Source of the DNA: Brugia malayi
Taxonomy: Eukaryota > Nematoda > Chromadorea > Rhabditida > Onchocercidae
Direction of reading: 5' to 3'
DNA length: 64,000 nt
NCBI RefSeq assembly: GCF_000002995.4
Contig: NW_025062479.1
Coordinates: forward strand, 11,451,721 to 11,515,720
Below the pieces are notes generated by a model that made no database searches, was not told the origin of the DNA, and saw nothing but the letters and a program-made list of their open reading frames with translations. The position numbers and the translations under genes are program-made. Of the stretch, positions 1-12,663 are shown piece after piece (the stretch's first letter is position 1; every line of letters begins with the position of its first letter).

Positions 1-1322
<1,322 letters not shown>

Positions 1323-3061
1323 TTGGCAATCAGATATCGGAAAAAAACACATTAAAGCCATAACTTTAGTGGAAATGAAAAAAGAAAGATGTATTTGGGA
1401 AACAATGGTTATCAATCTAGGAATCAAAAAGCGATTAGAACCTTAGATCTAGCTGAAACTACATGCATATCAGAAAGTATACTAAAGGCTAATTTTAAGA
1501 ACCAAAATAAGGATCCAAACAATCAGGTGAAGTTCCAGAATATTTGATAGACTTTAAAAGCAAGTTCAGTGGTAACTTCCATCCAAAATGAAAAAAGCAA
1601 AGATAGAAAATCGCTATATTCTCTGCTGTGCTCCTGCCAGTCTAAACCAGTTCATAACGTATCGTTTCATTACCAACATTAAGTCACGCAAGAAATACTG
1701 TGCTTTTATTGGAGGTTCAGAGATTAATAAGGTTTCAATGCATATGATACATCAGAGACTGAGAACGATGAAAGTAGCATATCAGTAAAGGTGATAGATA
1801 CGAATACTACAAGAATTTACAGAAAGCACATTAAATGCTAAAAGTTTATCGATGAGAAAGCGGACAAAAATGTACAGGAAATAGCACATTGTAATCGGAG
1901 TATTATTTGAATGAAAGAGAAATAGATGAAATATAAAAAGAGAAGTGAAAAAAGAACGAAACAGGAAAAGTTGGTAAATACATTAGAGATAAAATAGTTG
2001 AATAACAGTAATAACGATAATCTAATAATAATAATTAAAAAGTAATTGATAATGCTAATTAATAATAATAATAACAATAATAATAATAATAAATAAGAAG
2101 AATAAATAATAATTTTTCCTTTTTTTAATTTTTAAACCTTTTTTTTTTTCTTTTTTGAAAAAATTTTACGAAACAGATGATGAGGAAATGAATGAAATGG
2201 AATAAGATTGTGCTTCATTGTTTTTTAAAAATTATTTTTTTAGATATTATGAATTAATTTACGAAAATTTTATAGAATTTTTTAAGGAAGGAAAAGACTT
2301 TTATAATATGAAATTGCTTTTAAAATATTCCACCAAATTCCCTTTTTCTTCTTTTTTATAATACAAATTTTCGACGTTTTTGATTTCTTTTCCTTTGTTC
2401 ACCTTTGGGATTTTACTCATATGAACATTTCACGGGAATCTGCAGAATTTTAATCCAAAAGAATATAAAGAAGAAACTAATCATCATGACATCTCTTCTT
2501 ATATTTCAATGTTGGAGAGAAAAAAGAAAGAAAGAAAGGAAGGGAAAAAAGGAAACGTCTTAAGATCGCTGGGCAACAATCGATCGTATTTAAATTGAAA
2601 CTTTAGAATTTATGAGATTTAATTTGGCGCAATGTACATTGGCAGGCATGAGTGCGCACGCGCAAAGCTACAATGATGCAGCTCAAAGGGATTTCCTCTC
2701 GTCCTTTTGTACTGATACTTTTGTCGTGCGTCGTTGTTTCATGAAGTTTGAGAATTGCAGTTGTTTTATGGGTAACTTAACGTATCTAAACATGCAATCC
2801 GTTTCATGAAGCGTTTATAATATGCTTATTTGATAGTTTTTGTAGCGAATGTATCAAGTACGCAGAAATTGTACCAATTATTTGTGGAAGATATTCAGGT
2901 GGAAATAAGTTTGGTAATTAGAATCGGATGATGGTTATGAAATAGTCGCGTTTTTGGATGAAGTGTTACGAATATTAAAGTGATGTAAGACGCCTAATAG
3001 TGTTCTTGACTAGTATAAATGCATGGTTATGTCGACAGAGTACCATGATAGTAGTTGGAAT
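1323..3061. other. Divergent intergenic region between the J-protein gene and the BRK1 cluster
   Basis: About 1.7 kb with no supported exon. It is AT-rich and includes an AAT-triplet microsatellite around 2053-2095 and T-rich tracts around 2120-2155. The one GC-rich patch, about 2630-2670, holds the 12-bp palindrome-like element listed separately. Because the flanking genes are transcribed away from each other, promoters for both probably lie here. Confidence 0.55.
2653..2664. promoter_or_regulatory. NRF-1-type binding site (TGCGCACGCGCA)
   Basis: The 12-mer TGCGCACGCGCA fits the metazoan NRF-1 consensus YGCGCAYGCGCR at every position. It lies in a rare GC-rich patch about 410 bp upstream of the probable trans-splice acceptor of the first gene of a cluster that includes two mitochondrial genes (NDUFA6, COQ3). 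The match is seen directly; its use in this animal is inferred, and whether nematodes have a functional NRF-1 orthologue is not something the sequence shows. Confidence 0.4.
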
Positions 3062-3077
3062 TTTTTTTTTTTTTCAG
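3062..3077 (+). other. Probable SL trans-splice acceptor for the BRK1 cluster
   Basis: An uninterrupted T tract ends in TTTTCAG with AG at 3076-3077, 32 nt before the BRK1 start codon. No donor or coding exon was found upstream in register, so trans-splicing of a spliced leader is the simplest reading. A 5' UTR intron is the alternative. Confidence 0.5.
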
Positions 3078-3109
3078 ATTTAAAGGAAAGAGAGACTTTA
3101 AGGTAGTGG

Positions 3110-3835
3110 ATGAATGCAGGTAATATAAAAGTTACACTTGTACAGCGACAATTGCGAGAAGACTGGAATAATCGAGAATACGCGCAGGTAGTTTCTGATA
3201 ACATTCGACATATCGCGGATTTTCTCTGTAACTTTGGTACGTTTTTAAAATTTTATCAGCATCAACTATGTATTTTCTGAAAAAAACAAGGCTAAATGAT
3301 CAGCTACAAAATTTATCACATCGACGAAATATTCAACCTATTTATTAGACAGTTAGAAGATGACACTTGATCCAGGTTGTATTGAAAGACAACGAGTTGT
3401 TATTTATTCACACTTTAATTATTTATTGTTATTTATTCACACAAAAAGTGACGATCGAAGCTTGTTACATAACAGTTGGGGACAAAGTTTTTTGGGATGC
3501 TTAATTTCAGAACTGTCTTGTCGGAGCAGAATCGCAGCACTTAGTGATAAGGTGTCACTACTAGAACGAAAAGTGGAATTTCTTGAAGCCAGAGTGAGTT
3601 CTTACTTTGCATTTCTTGGCCAGTTGCATAACAATGACTACATGCTGCTGCTTGTCTCTATCTTAAACTTTATCGTAGGAAAAAGGATTGCATGCTTTTC
3701 AATTTCACCTTAACACTCTTTATTCAAATAAATGGTTCCTGCATTATCTTTGAGGGCAGTCCAGCTTACCATATCAGACCTTTTCCTGATTAATTGTGTA
3801 ATTACCAGCTATCGCGAGGTGAAACATTGAATTGA
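3110..3835 (+). CDS. brk1: BRK1/HSPC300, smallest subunit of the SCAR/WAVE complex
   Basis: Small coiled-coil protein that joins WAVE, ABI, NAP1 and SRA1 in the complex that activates Arp2/3 downstream of Rac. Exons 3110-3236, 3511-3593 and 3809-3835 give 78 residues, against 75 for the human protein. Family landmarks are in order: VQRQLREDWNNREYAQ, DNIRHIADFL, LSCRSRIAAL, a heptad-like coiled coil (LERKVEFLEAR), and the conserved C-terminal RGETLN. The second exon is bounded by TTTCAG and GTGAGT. The third is a 27-nt terminal exon behind ATTACCAG. The ATG is the first in frame after an upstream TAG and the T-rich acceptor. The stop codon ends 6 nt before the start of NDUFA6, so the two are almost certainly on one primary transcript. 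Confidence 0.92.
3797..3808 (+). other. 3' splice site that may serve BRK1 exon 3 by cis-splicing and NDUFA6 by trans-splicing
   Basis: GTAATTACCAG with AG at 3807-3808 is the acceptor for the last 27 nt of BRK1 and also the only plausible acceptor upstream of the NDUFA6 ATG (3842). Trans-splicing here would give NDUFA6 a 33-nt leader consisting of the BRK1 terminal exon plus the 6-nt spacer. That is inference from position only. Confidence 0.45.
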
Positions 3836-3841
3836 ACAAAA

Positions 3842-6800
3842 ATGGCAACAGGTATGATAAGAACTGCTACAGCAACTACACGTGAAGTTATTCCCATTGT
3901 ATCAGCCAATAAAGCACAGAGCCGGTCGAATGTGCTTGCTTTATATAAAGAAATGTTAGTTCATTTCATATTCTTTTATCGCAATAGAGGCATAGAAACT
4001 GACCTTTCTGTTAGTGATATTTATTTTTTGGATCTGGAACTTCTTGTTTTCTTTCACCGTGTCTGTCACATATCTTTATATCGTTTCGTGCTTTGTTACG
4101 ATCACATCCAAGTGCTTGCTATAACACGATTGTTTTAAGGAACTTACTACTTTTTTCTTGAACAAGTATTTATTTAATATCGCTATATCCAGAAATGACA
4201 GAGACAGAGATTCCGGTTGGCTATTAATGAAGGATAATAAAGCAGTGGATGAAGTAGAAAGGTAAAGCACAGTGACACGAATGAAGACAAATCTACTTAT
4301 ACTCTACTGTTTCCTGCAAAATTTGGAGTGCTGTAGCCTTACTAACTGAATTGATTGGATAGAGTGATGGCAGTTGTATTATTGGCTTCTTTAGGAATAA
4401 ATGATTCTGTGGAGTGTGTGGTCAAACTCCACGAATAAATAAGTCATACTGCCTCTTGCTTAAAAATGTGATGCATTTCATGCTTGGATCATAGCTAACG
4501 AACTTAGGGCAATAAAAACTAGAAAAACACTTAAAGTTTAGAGTAATATCATATTCGATTTAAGCAGTTTTTTGGAAACATTTATTCTGATTTACGTTTC
4601 TCACAGAAAAATCTATGGGTTTGAGTGTTTATTCACGCCTTTCCTCTTTTATTATCCCCCCACTTTTCACCATCCTCCAAGCTTCAGTTTTCTTAATTCG
4701 GCCTTCATTGTATTGCTCCTGGTATATTTATATCTCTTTATTAAATGAAAACAAAATAAAAACATCAGGCCGAATACTCAAAAAAGGGAAGGAGAAAAAT
4801 CTTTTTCTTTCATATGAAACTGAAGGCGTGTTTATTTCCTGCTTCTTATCATGCTTGGTATACCGTAATCTGCCAAAATTTTCACATTATGTATAATTAA
4901 GAATTATTGCTGCAATGGAGTTCTTTGTATGTAAGATGAAACATATTTCTTCCCTCACCTTTCAAAGTAGTTCAGGAAAAACTAGTTAAGATAAAAAGAT
5001 GTAGAATTTGTTATTTCTGTGGCATAGCCATGTCATGTATTCCAAAACACATCGCTGTAGTTCTCCTGTGTCCCCTTATTGAGAAGTTAATTATGCTTAA
5101 TGTTGTGGCAAGGGATGATTGTGTTTTTTTCTAAATTGTCATAACATTATGGTCCTTTTTAATCTCAGCATGTTCATATTTGTTGATTTGTTCTTATTGA
5201 TAGTTACTTCTTGTAACCATATAATATTCGTTAGAAAAAATGGGAAAAGTATAAAAGATGGCATTAGCAAATGTTTTTTTTTTTTTTTTTTTTTTTTGTT
5301 TCTGCTTATATTTTTTCCAACTTTTAGTCCACGTTGTTACCACCCTTCTTCGTACATGAAATAGTAGAAGAAAGGATATCGTCATCATTTCAAACCGGTG
5401 AAATACTTGATGTTGTTGAAATGTTTGCGATAGCAATAGTGTAATAGTCGGAGTGGTAACAGTAGTAGTAGAGGTAGTAGCAGTAATGCAGCCATTCTTG
5501 TCTCACAATGATTGTAATCGTTTTTATCTTTGACTCGTTCTTGCATTTATATGTATGTGTGCAGGCTTAGACGAGAAGCGTTGGATCGATTTTGGATATT
5601 AATGTTTGAGTTGGAAAATGCACTGCCTAAATGCTATCACTATTGCTTGCCTAGTATCTTTTTTCAGGAAGGATAGCTCATATAATCGCCTATGTAAATG
5701 TGTGTATGTGTGTTTGCTTCCTTTTTTTTTCGTCAGTTTTTCTTATTTTCTTATTTTAAAGCATGAATATATTGTGAAAATGGGCAATATGAGATTGTTG
5801 ATGGTTAACCCTTCTTTATAATTGAAATAAGATTTCATTCTTTTTGTTCTTGTTTTTAAAATTTATTTTTAATTTTTCCCTTTTTTGATTTTGTAATGAA
5901 ATACTAATTTCAACTCAGATATATCTGTTCCTCTTATGAGTATGTAATTTGTGGATGGTCGTTGACATTGACCGACCTACTGATGATGACAGTCGTTTTG
6001 TTTCATCGCTCACTGAATACTCCGTCAGAATCTTCTTTTTTTTTTTCCTTACGGTCATTTTTTTCATCATTATATTAGCACTTTTTATGTTGTGAATTTC
6101 CATAGATTAGTTTTTTTTTTTTTTTTTTTAAACGTTGTGTATGATTCCGATTCGTGTATATATGTATATATAGTCTGTCATCGAATTTTTAAGTGAGAAA
6201 ATTGGTTGCATAAAAAAAAATTTATGGGAAAATATATTTGAAATTGCATCGACCTTCAATCAGTCAGTAACAGGTTCTCATTGTATTATATATATAGTGT
6301 ATGTGTATGCACGTGTACGTCTTTATATATATATATGCATGTATTGATAGTACACATTCTGTTTGGTAACAGCAGTCTGGTCACTCAATAAGGTTATTGC
6401 GAAAGGTTAATTTGGAGGCAGTCGTAAATGAATAAAAAAGAAAAAAGTTGAAGATTGTTACATTTTGCAATATTAATCTCGTTTCTGTTCAATTTTTTGA
6501 AAAGATCTGAAAATTAATTTTTTCGGCAAAAGGTACAATTTTTCTGAGAAAAATTTCCATTTATAATTAATAGAGGTAATATTATGATATTTTGGTTGAA
6601 AGTGCACTGAGCATAAAACGTCGATTAGAATATATCGGATATAATTTCTGTCCATGACAAGGTATTATTAATAGAAAAACAGCGGGACAATAACACCTTG
6701 TTCATGTGATAATTATACCGAGCAGTTTTGTCTATTTTGAAAATTAAGGGTTGATCGTTTATTAAATACTTTTTTATTTTTTTCTTTTTGTAGAAAGAAA

Positions 6801-7423
6801 GAAATAGAAAATTATTATGACATAATACAATCAATTTTTCCAATCATTTCTTGTTGATTTTTACATTTGATGGGTTTTTGTTTTAGTAAGACATGAGAGC
6901 TATTAATTGTATGTGAAAATAGTTTAGTCAGCGAAAGATAGCATTTCTTTTTCCATTCAGCTTTTCGTTTATTTTAGGCAACGCTATGCTCCGAAACTCT
7001 ACAAACAGTTCCATTTTGATGATATGCCGCTGTCCGTTTTTCGAGCAGCTTTAAAAAAGCAATATATTAATAACGCACATTTGACCGATTTTCGTGTTAT
7101 TGATCGGAAGATTGCTGAATGCCGTCAAGTAAAACACTTTTTTTCTGAAATTCGTAGTTGTTTCTAACATTTACAAAGTTGTTTAACTGGATAACAGTCT
7201 AAAATTATGAAGCTGTTATGGATTTAAATGAGGTTCGTCAAAATAGTGCTTTAAGTTATTTCAAGCTTAAATATATTACGTTTTACAAGTATTACTTCAG
7301 GTGATGTTGGCCTGTCAGAAACATTGGTATAACTCTTACCATCTGCGAAATAACTTGTTCCGTGAAAATGTTGAAGCGAAACCTAAAGATTTCTTGTCGA
7401 CTTTTCTTAGGAGCAAAAATTAA
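3842..7423 (+). CDS. nuo-3: NADH dehydrogenase [ubiquinone] 1 alpha subcomplex subunit 6 (NDUFA6/B14, LYR family)
   Basis: Accessory complex I subunit of the LYRM family; it docks the mitochondrial acyl carrier protein on the matrix arm. Exons 3842-3954, 6978-7128 and 7301-7423 join in phase to 128 residues, exactly the human length. Matches to NDUFA6 include TATATTREVIPIVS near the N-terminus, the LYR-type motif, NNAHLTDFRVID in exon 2, and KPKDFLSTF near the end. The LYR motif reads LYK (ALYKE), a conservative Arg-to-Lys change. Intron 1 is 3,023 nt, by far the longest in the cluster; intron 2 is 172 nt. The gene begins 6 nt after the BRK1 stop and ends 251 nt before COQ3, placing it second in the operon-like cluster. 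The symbol follows C. elegans nuo-3. Confidence 0.92.
3955..6977 (+). other. Large first intron of NDUFA6
   Basis: About 3 kb bounded by GTTAGT and TTTTAG. It holds homopolymer T tracts (for example 5275-5297 and 6110-6129), AGT-triplet stretches around 5460-5485 and TA-rich microsatellites around 6160-6175 and 6285-6340. No coding exon on either strand is supported. Confidence 0.6.
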
Positions 7424-7659
7424 TTCTGCTGTTAATCAGTGATAGATCGTGCTCATATAATCACACTATTGTTTGTATGGTCACAATTTTATGCTTATTT
7501 ATGAATAGTAAAATATTTAATTATATTATCCGGTTTATTGTGCTGATATTGGTTGATACCCATTTTCATGCTTCTTTGATTTATTGATGATTTCGATTGG
7601 GGGAAAAGATGCTTCGGATTAATCAACTTTATTGAGGTCAGAATGATTTGAAACTTGAA

Positions 7660-7674
7660 CTTTATAAACTTCAG
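7660..7674 (+). other. Probable trans-splice acceptor of COQ3
   Basis: TTTATAAACTTCAG ends immediately before the COQ3 ATG (7675), leaving essentially no 5' UTR after splicing. It lies 251 nt after the NDUFA6 stop, a normal intercistronic distance for a nematode operon. No upstream in-frame exon is needed, since the open frame on the 5' side lacks an ATG. Confidence 0.55.
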
Positions 7675-9173
7675 ATGTTTGCTGAGCTTGGGAAAGGTGC
7701 ATGTTGTACATATAAGTTCCATCGCCTGCTTCTGAATTCAGGAAAGAAGCTCTTTTGGGTTAATTCAAGGAACCTTCAGTCTAAGCAGAATTCGGTTGAT
7801 AGCAGTGATATCAAGGCATTTGCAAAATTATCACCCGATTGGACAAAGGAAAATGGACCCTTTAAGGCTTTATATTCCATGAATCGACTCAGGCTGCCGT
7901 TAATTGTTGATATGATTGGTCGCAAAACCGAACAGGGCCATGTAGTTTCTCGTTTTTTAAATTGTGATTTTCTTCGAAGTTGTTGCACTTTTAACCCTTC
8001 ATAAACCTTTCAATTTTTATCCTATACTCCAACTGCTTTATTTCTTCCAATGTGAACGATTTATTTAAGGAATCTCTCTCGGGTTTACACATTGCTGATA
8101 TTGGATGTGGTGGTGGGATACTAACTTTTCCACTGGCGCGATTGGGGGCAGACGTTAAGGCTGTGGATGCCTCCGTTGATGTAATTGCTTCGGTAGAAAC
8201 AGAAAATCGTTTTCGTCATGAAAATTGCGGATCAGGCAATGCAGTGTTTAAGTGTTCATCAGTTGAAGTCTTTGCTGCAGAAAATGCTGGAAGTAAGGTA
8301 CATGAATAAAATCCATAATCATTTTGTGGGATTTTTGTGATAATGCTGCATTTTATTTTTGCTAGTTTATGTTTTCTCTGACAGTTAAAATTGTCACTTT
8401 TTGTGTCTCTTTCTTTCCTCTCTTGCCTCTTTTTTTTTTCATTTGAAATATGCCTAGCCATCTTTAATTACTCTTCAGTGACATTATTGTTCAATTGTCC
8501 AACATTAATTTTAGGAGAGTGGGAACTTTTTTAGGTGACATTTCTTATCTGTCAGCAAAATGACTTCTTCCCTCTTTTTTTTTTTTTTTTTTAAGTGTTC
8601 GATGCAGTTGTCGCATCCGAAATAATCGAACATGTTGCTGATGTGGAATTATTTGTGGAATCATGCATTCAGTTGGTACGCAAAAACGGTGCTCTCTTCT
8701 TCACAACTATCAATAAAACTGTAGCGAGTCGAGTGATGGCTGTTTGGATGGCAGAGGTTAGTTTTATATTGAATTATATTTTCACTGAAAAATATAAATA
8801 TCGTCTAGAGAAAAATAATCTAAAGTTGACATAAATCATTGGGAAACATCTCAGGTGTTCGTGGATTTTTCATATAGAAATGGTCATCCATTCGCTTTTT
8901 TAAATTCAAAGTTGCCGTTGAACTGAAACAGAACTATGAAATAGTTACTGGAGGTACTTACATGAATTATTGCAGAGAGTATTGGGCATTGTTCCGCCTG
9001 GTATCCATAATTGGTCAAAATTTATTGAACCGAAATTTCTTCGAATGATTCTAGAAGAAAATGGTTGTAGTTTGCGTTTATCGCACGGCATGATTTACAA
9101 TCCTTTGACGAATCATTGGTCATGGAGTCGAAACACGTCGATAAATTATGCTTTAGTTGCTATCAAAAATTAA
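7675..9173 (+). CDS. coq-3: Ubiquinone biosynthesis O-methyltransferase, mitochondrial (COQ3)
   Basis: SAM-dependent enzyme carrying out the two O-methylations of ubiquinone synthesis at the matrix face of the inner mitochondrial membrane. Exons 7675-7941, 8070-8292, 8596-8756 and 8976-9173 give 282 residues. The N-terminal 40 or so residues are basic and hydroxylated, suiting a mitochondrial presequence. SAM-binding motif I is IADIGCGGG at residues 97-105. Then come the family signatures [21 protein letters not shown] and [14 protein letters not shown], and a C-terminal [13 protein letters not shown]. Two acceptors are of the TTTAAG type. Exon 2 must use the GTAAGG donor at 8293, not the GTACAT five bases later, to keep frame and the conserved AENAGMFDAVV junction. 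Third gene of the cluster. Confidence 0.94.
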
Positions 9174-10101
9174 TTGCGACACTTGCCGCGATTAGTTTTC
9201 GAAGGAAATGAATTTATTCACTTCAAAAAGATATGAGGAAAAACATTGCTCAGAGCCCTTACTATCTGATTATTTTATCTGAAAATACTGGTAACTTCGC
9301 GTTGGTCTAGTAAAAAAAAAAAATTGTTGGGAAGTTTTCCGGCTAGGAAGTTTTTGGTTTTTCCGTTTATCATTACTGGGTATTTTTTATCCAGTTCCAA
9401 ATGAATTATCACTGCAGCTATTTTTCATGTGTACCTCTAGTTTTCATAATAAATGGTTTTCACAAAAAGTTCAGGTTCCGTAATGAGTTGAAAATATTTT
9501 GAATTCTCGTTCAGATGTAAGTGATTAGATAGCATGTAATAACAAATAAAAATATTGATTGAAATTTGGTTCAAAATTTATTATTGCTGTGAAAATATCG
9601 GGCGATTTTTGTTGCTTGTTTTAATTTTCATTTGTTTGATTCTTCTCATTTATACATTTTGATGAAACTGTAGCATGCTTCACATCAAATGACATCATTT
9701 ATGAGCCGGAGATGTCTTTTTCATTTCCCAAAGTGCTTTTACAATATTTCAAGTGTAATGTTTTCAATCTTAGAGGTGTTTAATGCTTTATGCTAATTTG
9801 TGATTACATCAATCAAGGACAAGGAAGAATGATCCCTTGGTGAATCTTCCCTAATACTTCATACCATTTCGCTTATTTATTTTTCCGTTCTGCTTTCTCA
9901 AATTTGTCCTGACATCTTTGAAAATGTGACTAATCTTATGTTTTGCATCACTTGTTAAATATAAAATAATTAGCATGGTTAAAAGCATGTCGCATTAACT
10001 GGATTGTCATATCTTTGTAGATACCCTGCTGATAGTAACGTGATAACTAAGAACGTGCTATCGTGGAATAATTGCTGTAACATCCTAAATTTGATTTATA
10101 G
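9174..10101 (+). other. COQ3-gdi-1 intercistronic region
   Basis: About 930 nt with no coding exon. An AATAAA polyadenylation signal occurs at 9448-9453, about 275 nt after the COQ3 stop. The region ends with TTGATTTATAG (AG 10100-10101), the likely trans-splice acceptor of gdi-1, 23 nt before its ATG. The spacing is longer than usual for a C. elegans operon, so gdi-1 may also have its own promoter here. Confidence 0.5.
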
Positions 10102-10124
10102 GTGAGCCTATTTGTTCAAGCGAT

Positions 10125-12663
10125 ATGGATGAAGAATACGATGCCATCGTCCTTGGCACAGGGCTGAAGGTACTTTCAATTTTATGCTTCAGTTTTATTT
10201 TACTCATATCCGAATTGTATGAAACCGAAAACGTCATACCTTGGAATGCTAACATCTTTATAAACAAGGCATGACTGTAAAACCATTTGATTGAAGTTGA
10301 GAAGTGATAGTTTTTAGGAATGTATACTGTCGGGAATGTTATCGGTGTCAGGCAAGAAAATACTTCATATTGATCGGAACAATTATTATGGTGGTGAATC
10401 GGCTTCTCTTACACCACTTGAACAACTTTATGAAAAATTTTTTGGTAAACAATTTTTTAAGATTATTTTTCCAAATTTCTGTAAAAACCTGCAGAATACA
10501 TATCCAAAAAGGCACGAGGAATTTCATTATATATAGAATTTTTAGGACCGAATGCGAAACCGTCTACGGATATGGGAAGAGGTCGGGATTGGAATGTTGA
10601 TCTAATTCCTAAATTCTTGATGGCAAATGGATCACTTGTTAAGGTTAATTCTCCAGCTTTCTTTTTCTTGGTTTATTCTAGAATATTTTGTTATGATAAC
10701 TTGCGATTGTAACTTGGTTTCTTCTTATCCTTCAGTTTTGTTCTATTACAGCTTCTGATTCACACAGGCGTGACGCGTTATCTTGAATTCAAGTCTATTG
10801 AGGGGTCTTACGTATACAAAGGTGGAAAAATTTTCAAAGTTCCAGCTGATGAAATGGAAGCTTTAGCTACAAGTATGTTTTGGTCTGTATTTGATGCCTT
10901 CTCTTTTCATGTCACGTTTTTGAGACAAAATATGCGTTGTTTCAGATTTGATGGGAATGTTCGAAAAGAGACGTTTCAAAAAATTTCTCGTTTGGGTGCA
11001 AAATTTCGACATCAATAACAAGGCTACGTACGAGGGTTTTGATCCTGTTGTGACTACAATGCAGCAGGTTGTTTTCATTGTTTCAGTATTATAGAAACCT
11101 TTCTGAATGATCATTCACTATGCTTATCAGTCTTCTCATGTGTTATTTGGATTGCAATTGGAATATAACAGTAAGTTCATTGACTTTTGAGGTAAATTTG
11201 CTTTTGTTTGGAGAACTTGGAGAGTAAATTTGACAGGAAGCTTTGAAATCTTAAAAATTATCACAAAGCATTATTAAACTATTCGAATTCACGTAATTTT
11301 TATTGAGAATTTTTTTCAGGTTTATGAGAAGTTCGGTTTGGATGAAAATACAGCGGATTTCACTGGTCATGCATTGGCACTGTATCGAGATGACAAGTAT
11401 GTTTTACATAAAATTTTTCTGAATATATTGAACTGGACTCTGTAAAGTTATTATTAAAATTTATTTTTCAGTTACAAGAATGAATTATTTGTGCCAACAG
11501 CTGAAAGGATTCGTTTGTATTCCGATTCGTTAGCTCGATATGGAAAATCGCCATACCTGTATCCCCTTTATGGTCTTGGCGAACTTCCACAAGGATTCGC
11601 TCGGCATGGAATTCCTTAATTATTTATCAATATTTGTTTTAATAACTGCTACATTTTGAAGTCATAAAAAGGATGTATTTCATAAAAGAATGTTAATTCT
11701 TTCTAAAATTTCAAATTTAGATTGAGTGCAATTTATGGTGGAACATACATGCTTGACAAACCTGTTGACGGTATAGTTTATGAAAATGGGAAAGTTGTTG
11801 GTGTGAAAAGTGGTAATGACATTGCGAAGTGTAAACAGGTACTTATGTAATAGTTAATTTTATTTTTTGAAGGTTGCTATTAGCTATTTAATTCCGATAT
11901 TTTTTTTTAATATAATGATATTTTATAAATTATTTTAAAATGGTATTTGATAGGTCTATTGTGATCCGTCATACGTCCCTGATAAAGTGAGGAAAATTGG
12001 GCAAGTTATTCGAGCCATTTGCCTTCTAAACCATCCAATACCGAATACTAACGATGCGCAAAGCTGCCAGATAATTATTCCACAGAAGCAAGTTGGACGC
12101 CATTGCGGTATCTCCCGTTTTCATTTACAATTTTCTGTATGTTTCTTCTTTTCCTTAAAAATATTATGTATTTTCTTGATGATAGAATTTATGAATTATA
12201 TTCCAGATATTTATATTTCTCTGGTGTCTAATGCAAATATGGTGGCACCTAATGGGTGGTATATTGCGATGGTTTCAACAACTGTGGAAACAAATAATCC
12301 TGAAGCTGAAATTTTACCAGGACTGCATTTGTTGGGTCCAGTTACCGAGAAGTTTGTTCACTTTTGTCTTCCAAACTTTGTTTCATATAGGGTTAATAAG
12401 CTTCGTTCATGTAACGAATGCAAGTGGAACTATTTGGAATATATCAGCATACACAAGGAGTTTTCAGGTTTGTGAATGTTTCGGACGTCTATGAGCCGAC
12501 TGATATGGGTGCTGAATCGCAAGTCTTTATCTCACGTTCTTATGATCCAACAACCCATTTTGAGACAACCTGTAAAGATGTTTTAGACATATTTCAACGT
12601 GGTACTACCACTGGATTTGATTTCACTAAAATTACGCATCTCTCACTTGAAGACCAGGAGTGA
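10125..12663 (+). CDS. gdi-1: Rab GDP dissociation inhibitor (GDI)
   Basis: Cytosolic protein that extracts prenylated GDP-Rab from membranes and recycles it. Eleven exons: 10125-10169, 10318-10444, 10546-10643, 10752-10872, 10946-11067, 11320-11396, 11472-11603, 11721-11838, 11954-12107, 12207-12351 and 12468-12663, giving 444 residues, the usual family length. Sequence-conserved regions are intact: [80 protein letters not shown] and [12 protein letters not shown]. Exon 7 ends in CG followed by GCATGG, so the intron 11604-11720 is GC-AG rather than GT-AG; no GT donor nearby keeps frame. An AATAAA lies at 13037-13042. Fourth and last gene of the cluster. Confidence 0.96.

Noticed and set aside
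7200..7240. Open stretch encoding NYEAVMDLNE between NDUFA6 exons 2 and 3, followed by a GT
   Set aside because: No acceptor in the right phase precedes it; including it would add ten residues where the direct splice 7128 to 7301 gives exactly the human length of 128.
8216..8461. Minus-strand open frame opposite COQ3 exon 2
   Set aside because: Shadow of the conserved COQ3 coding sequence; no family similarity.
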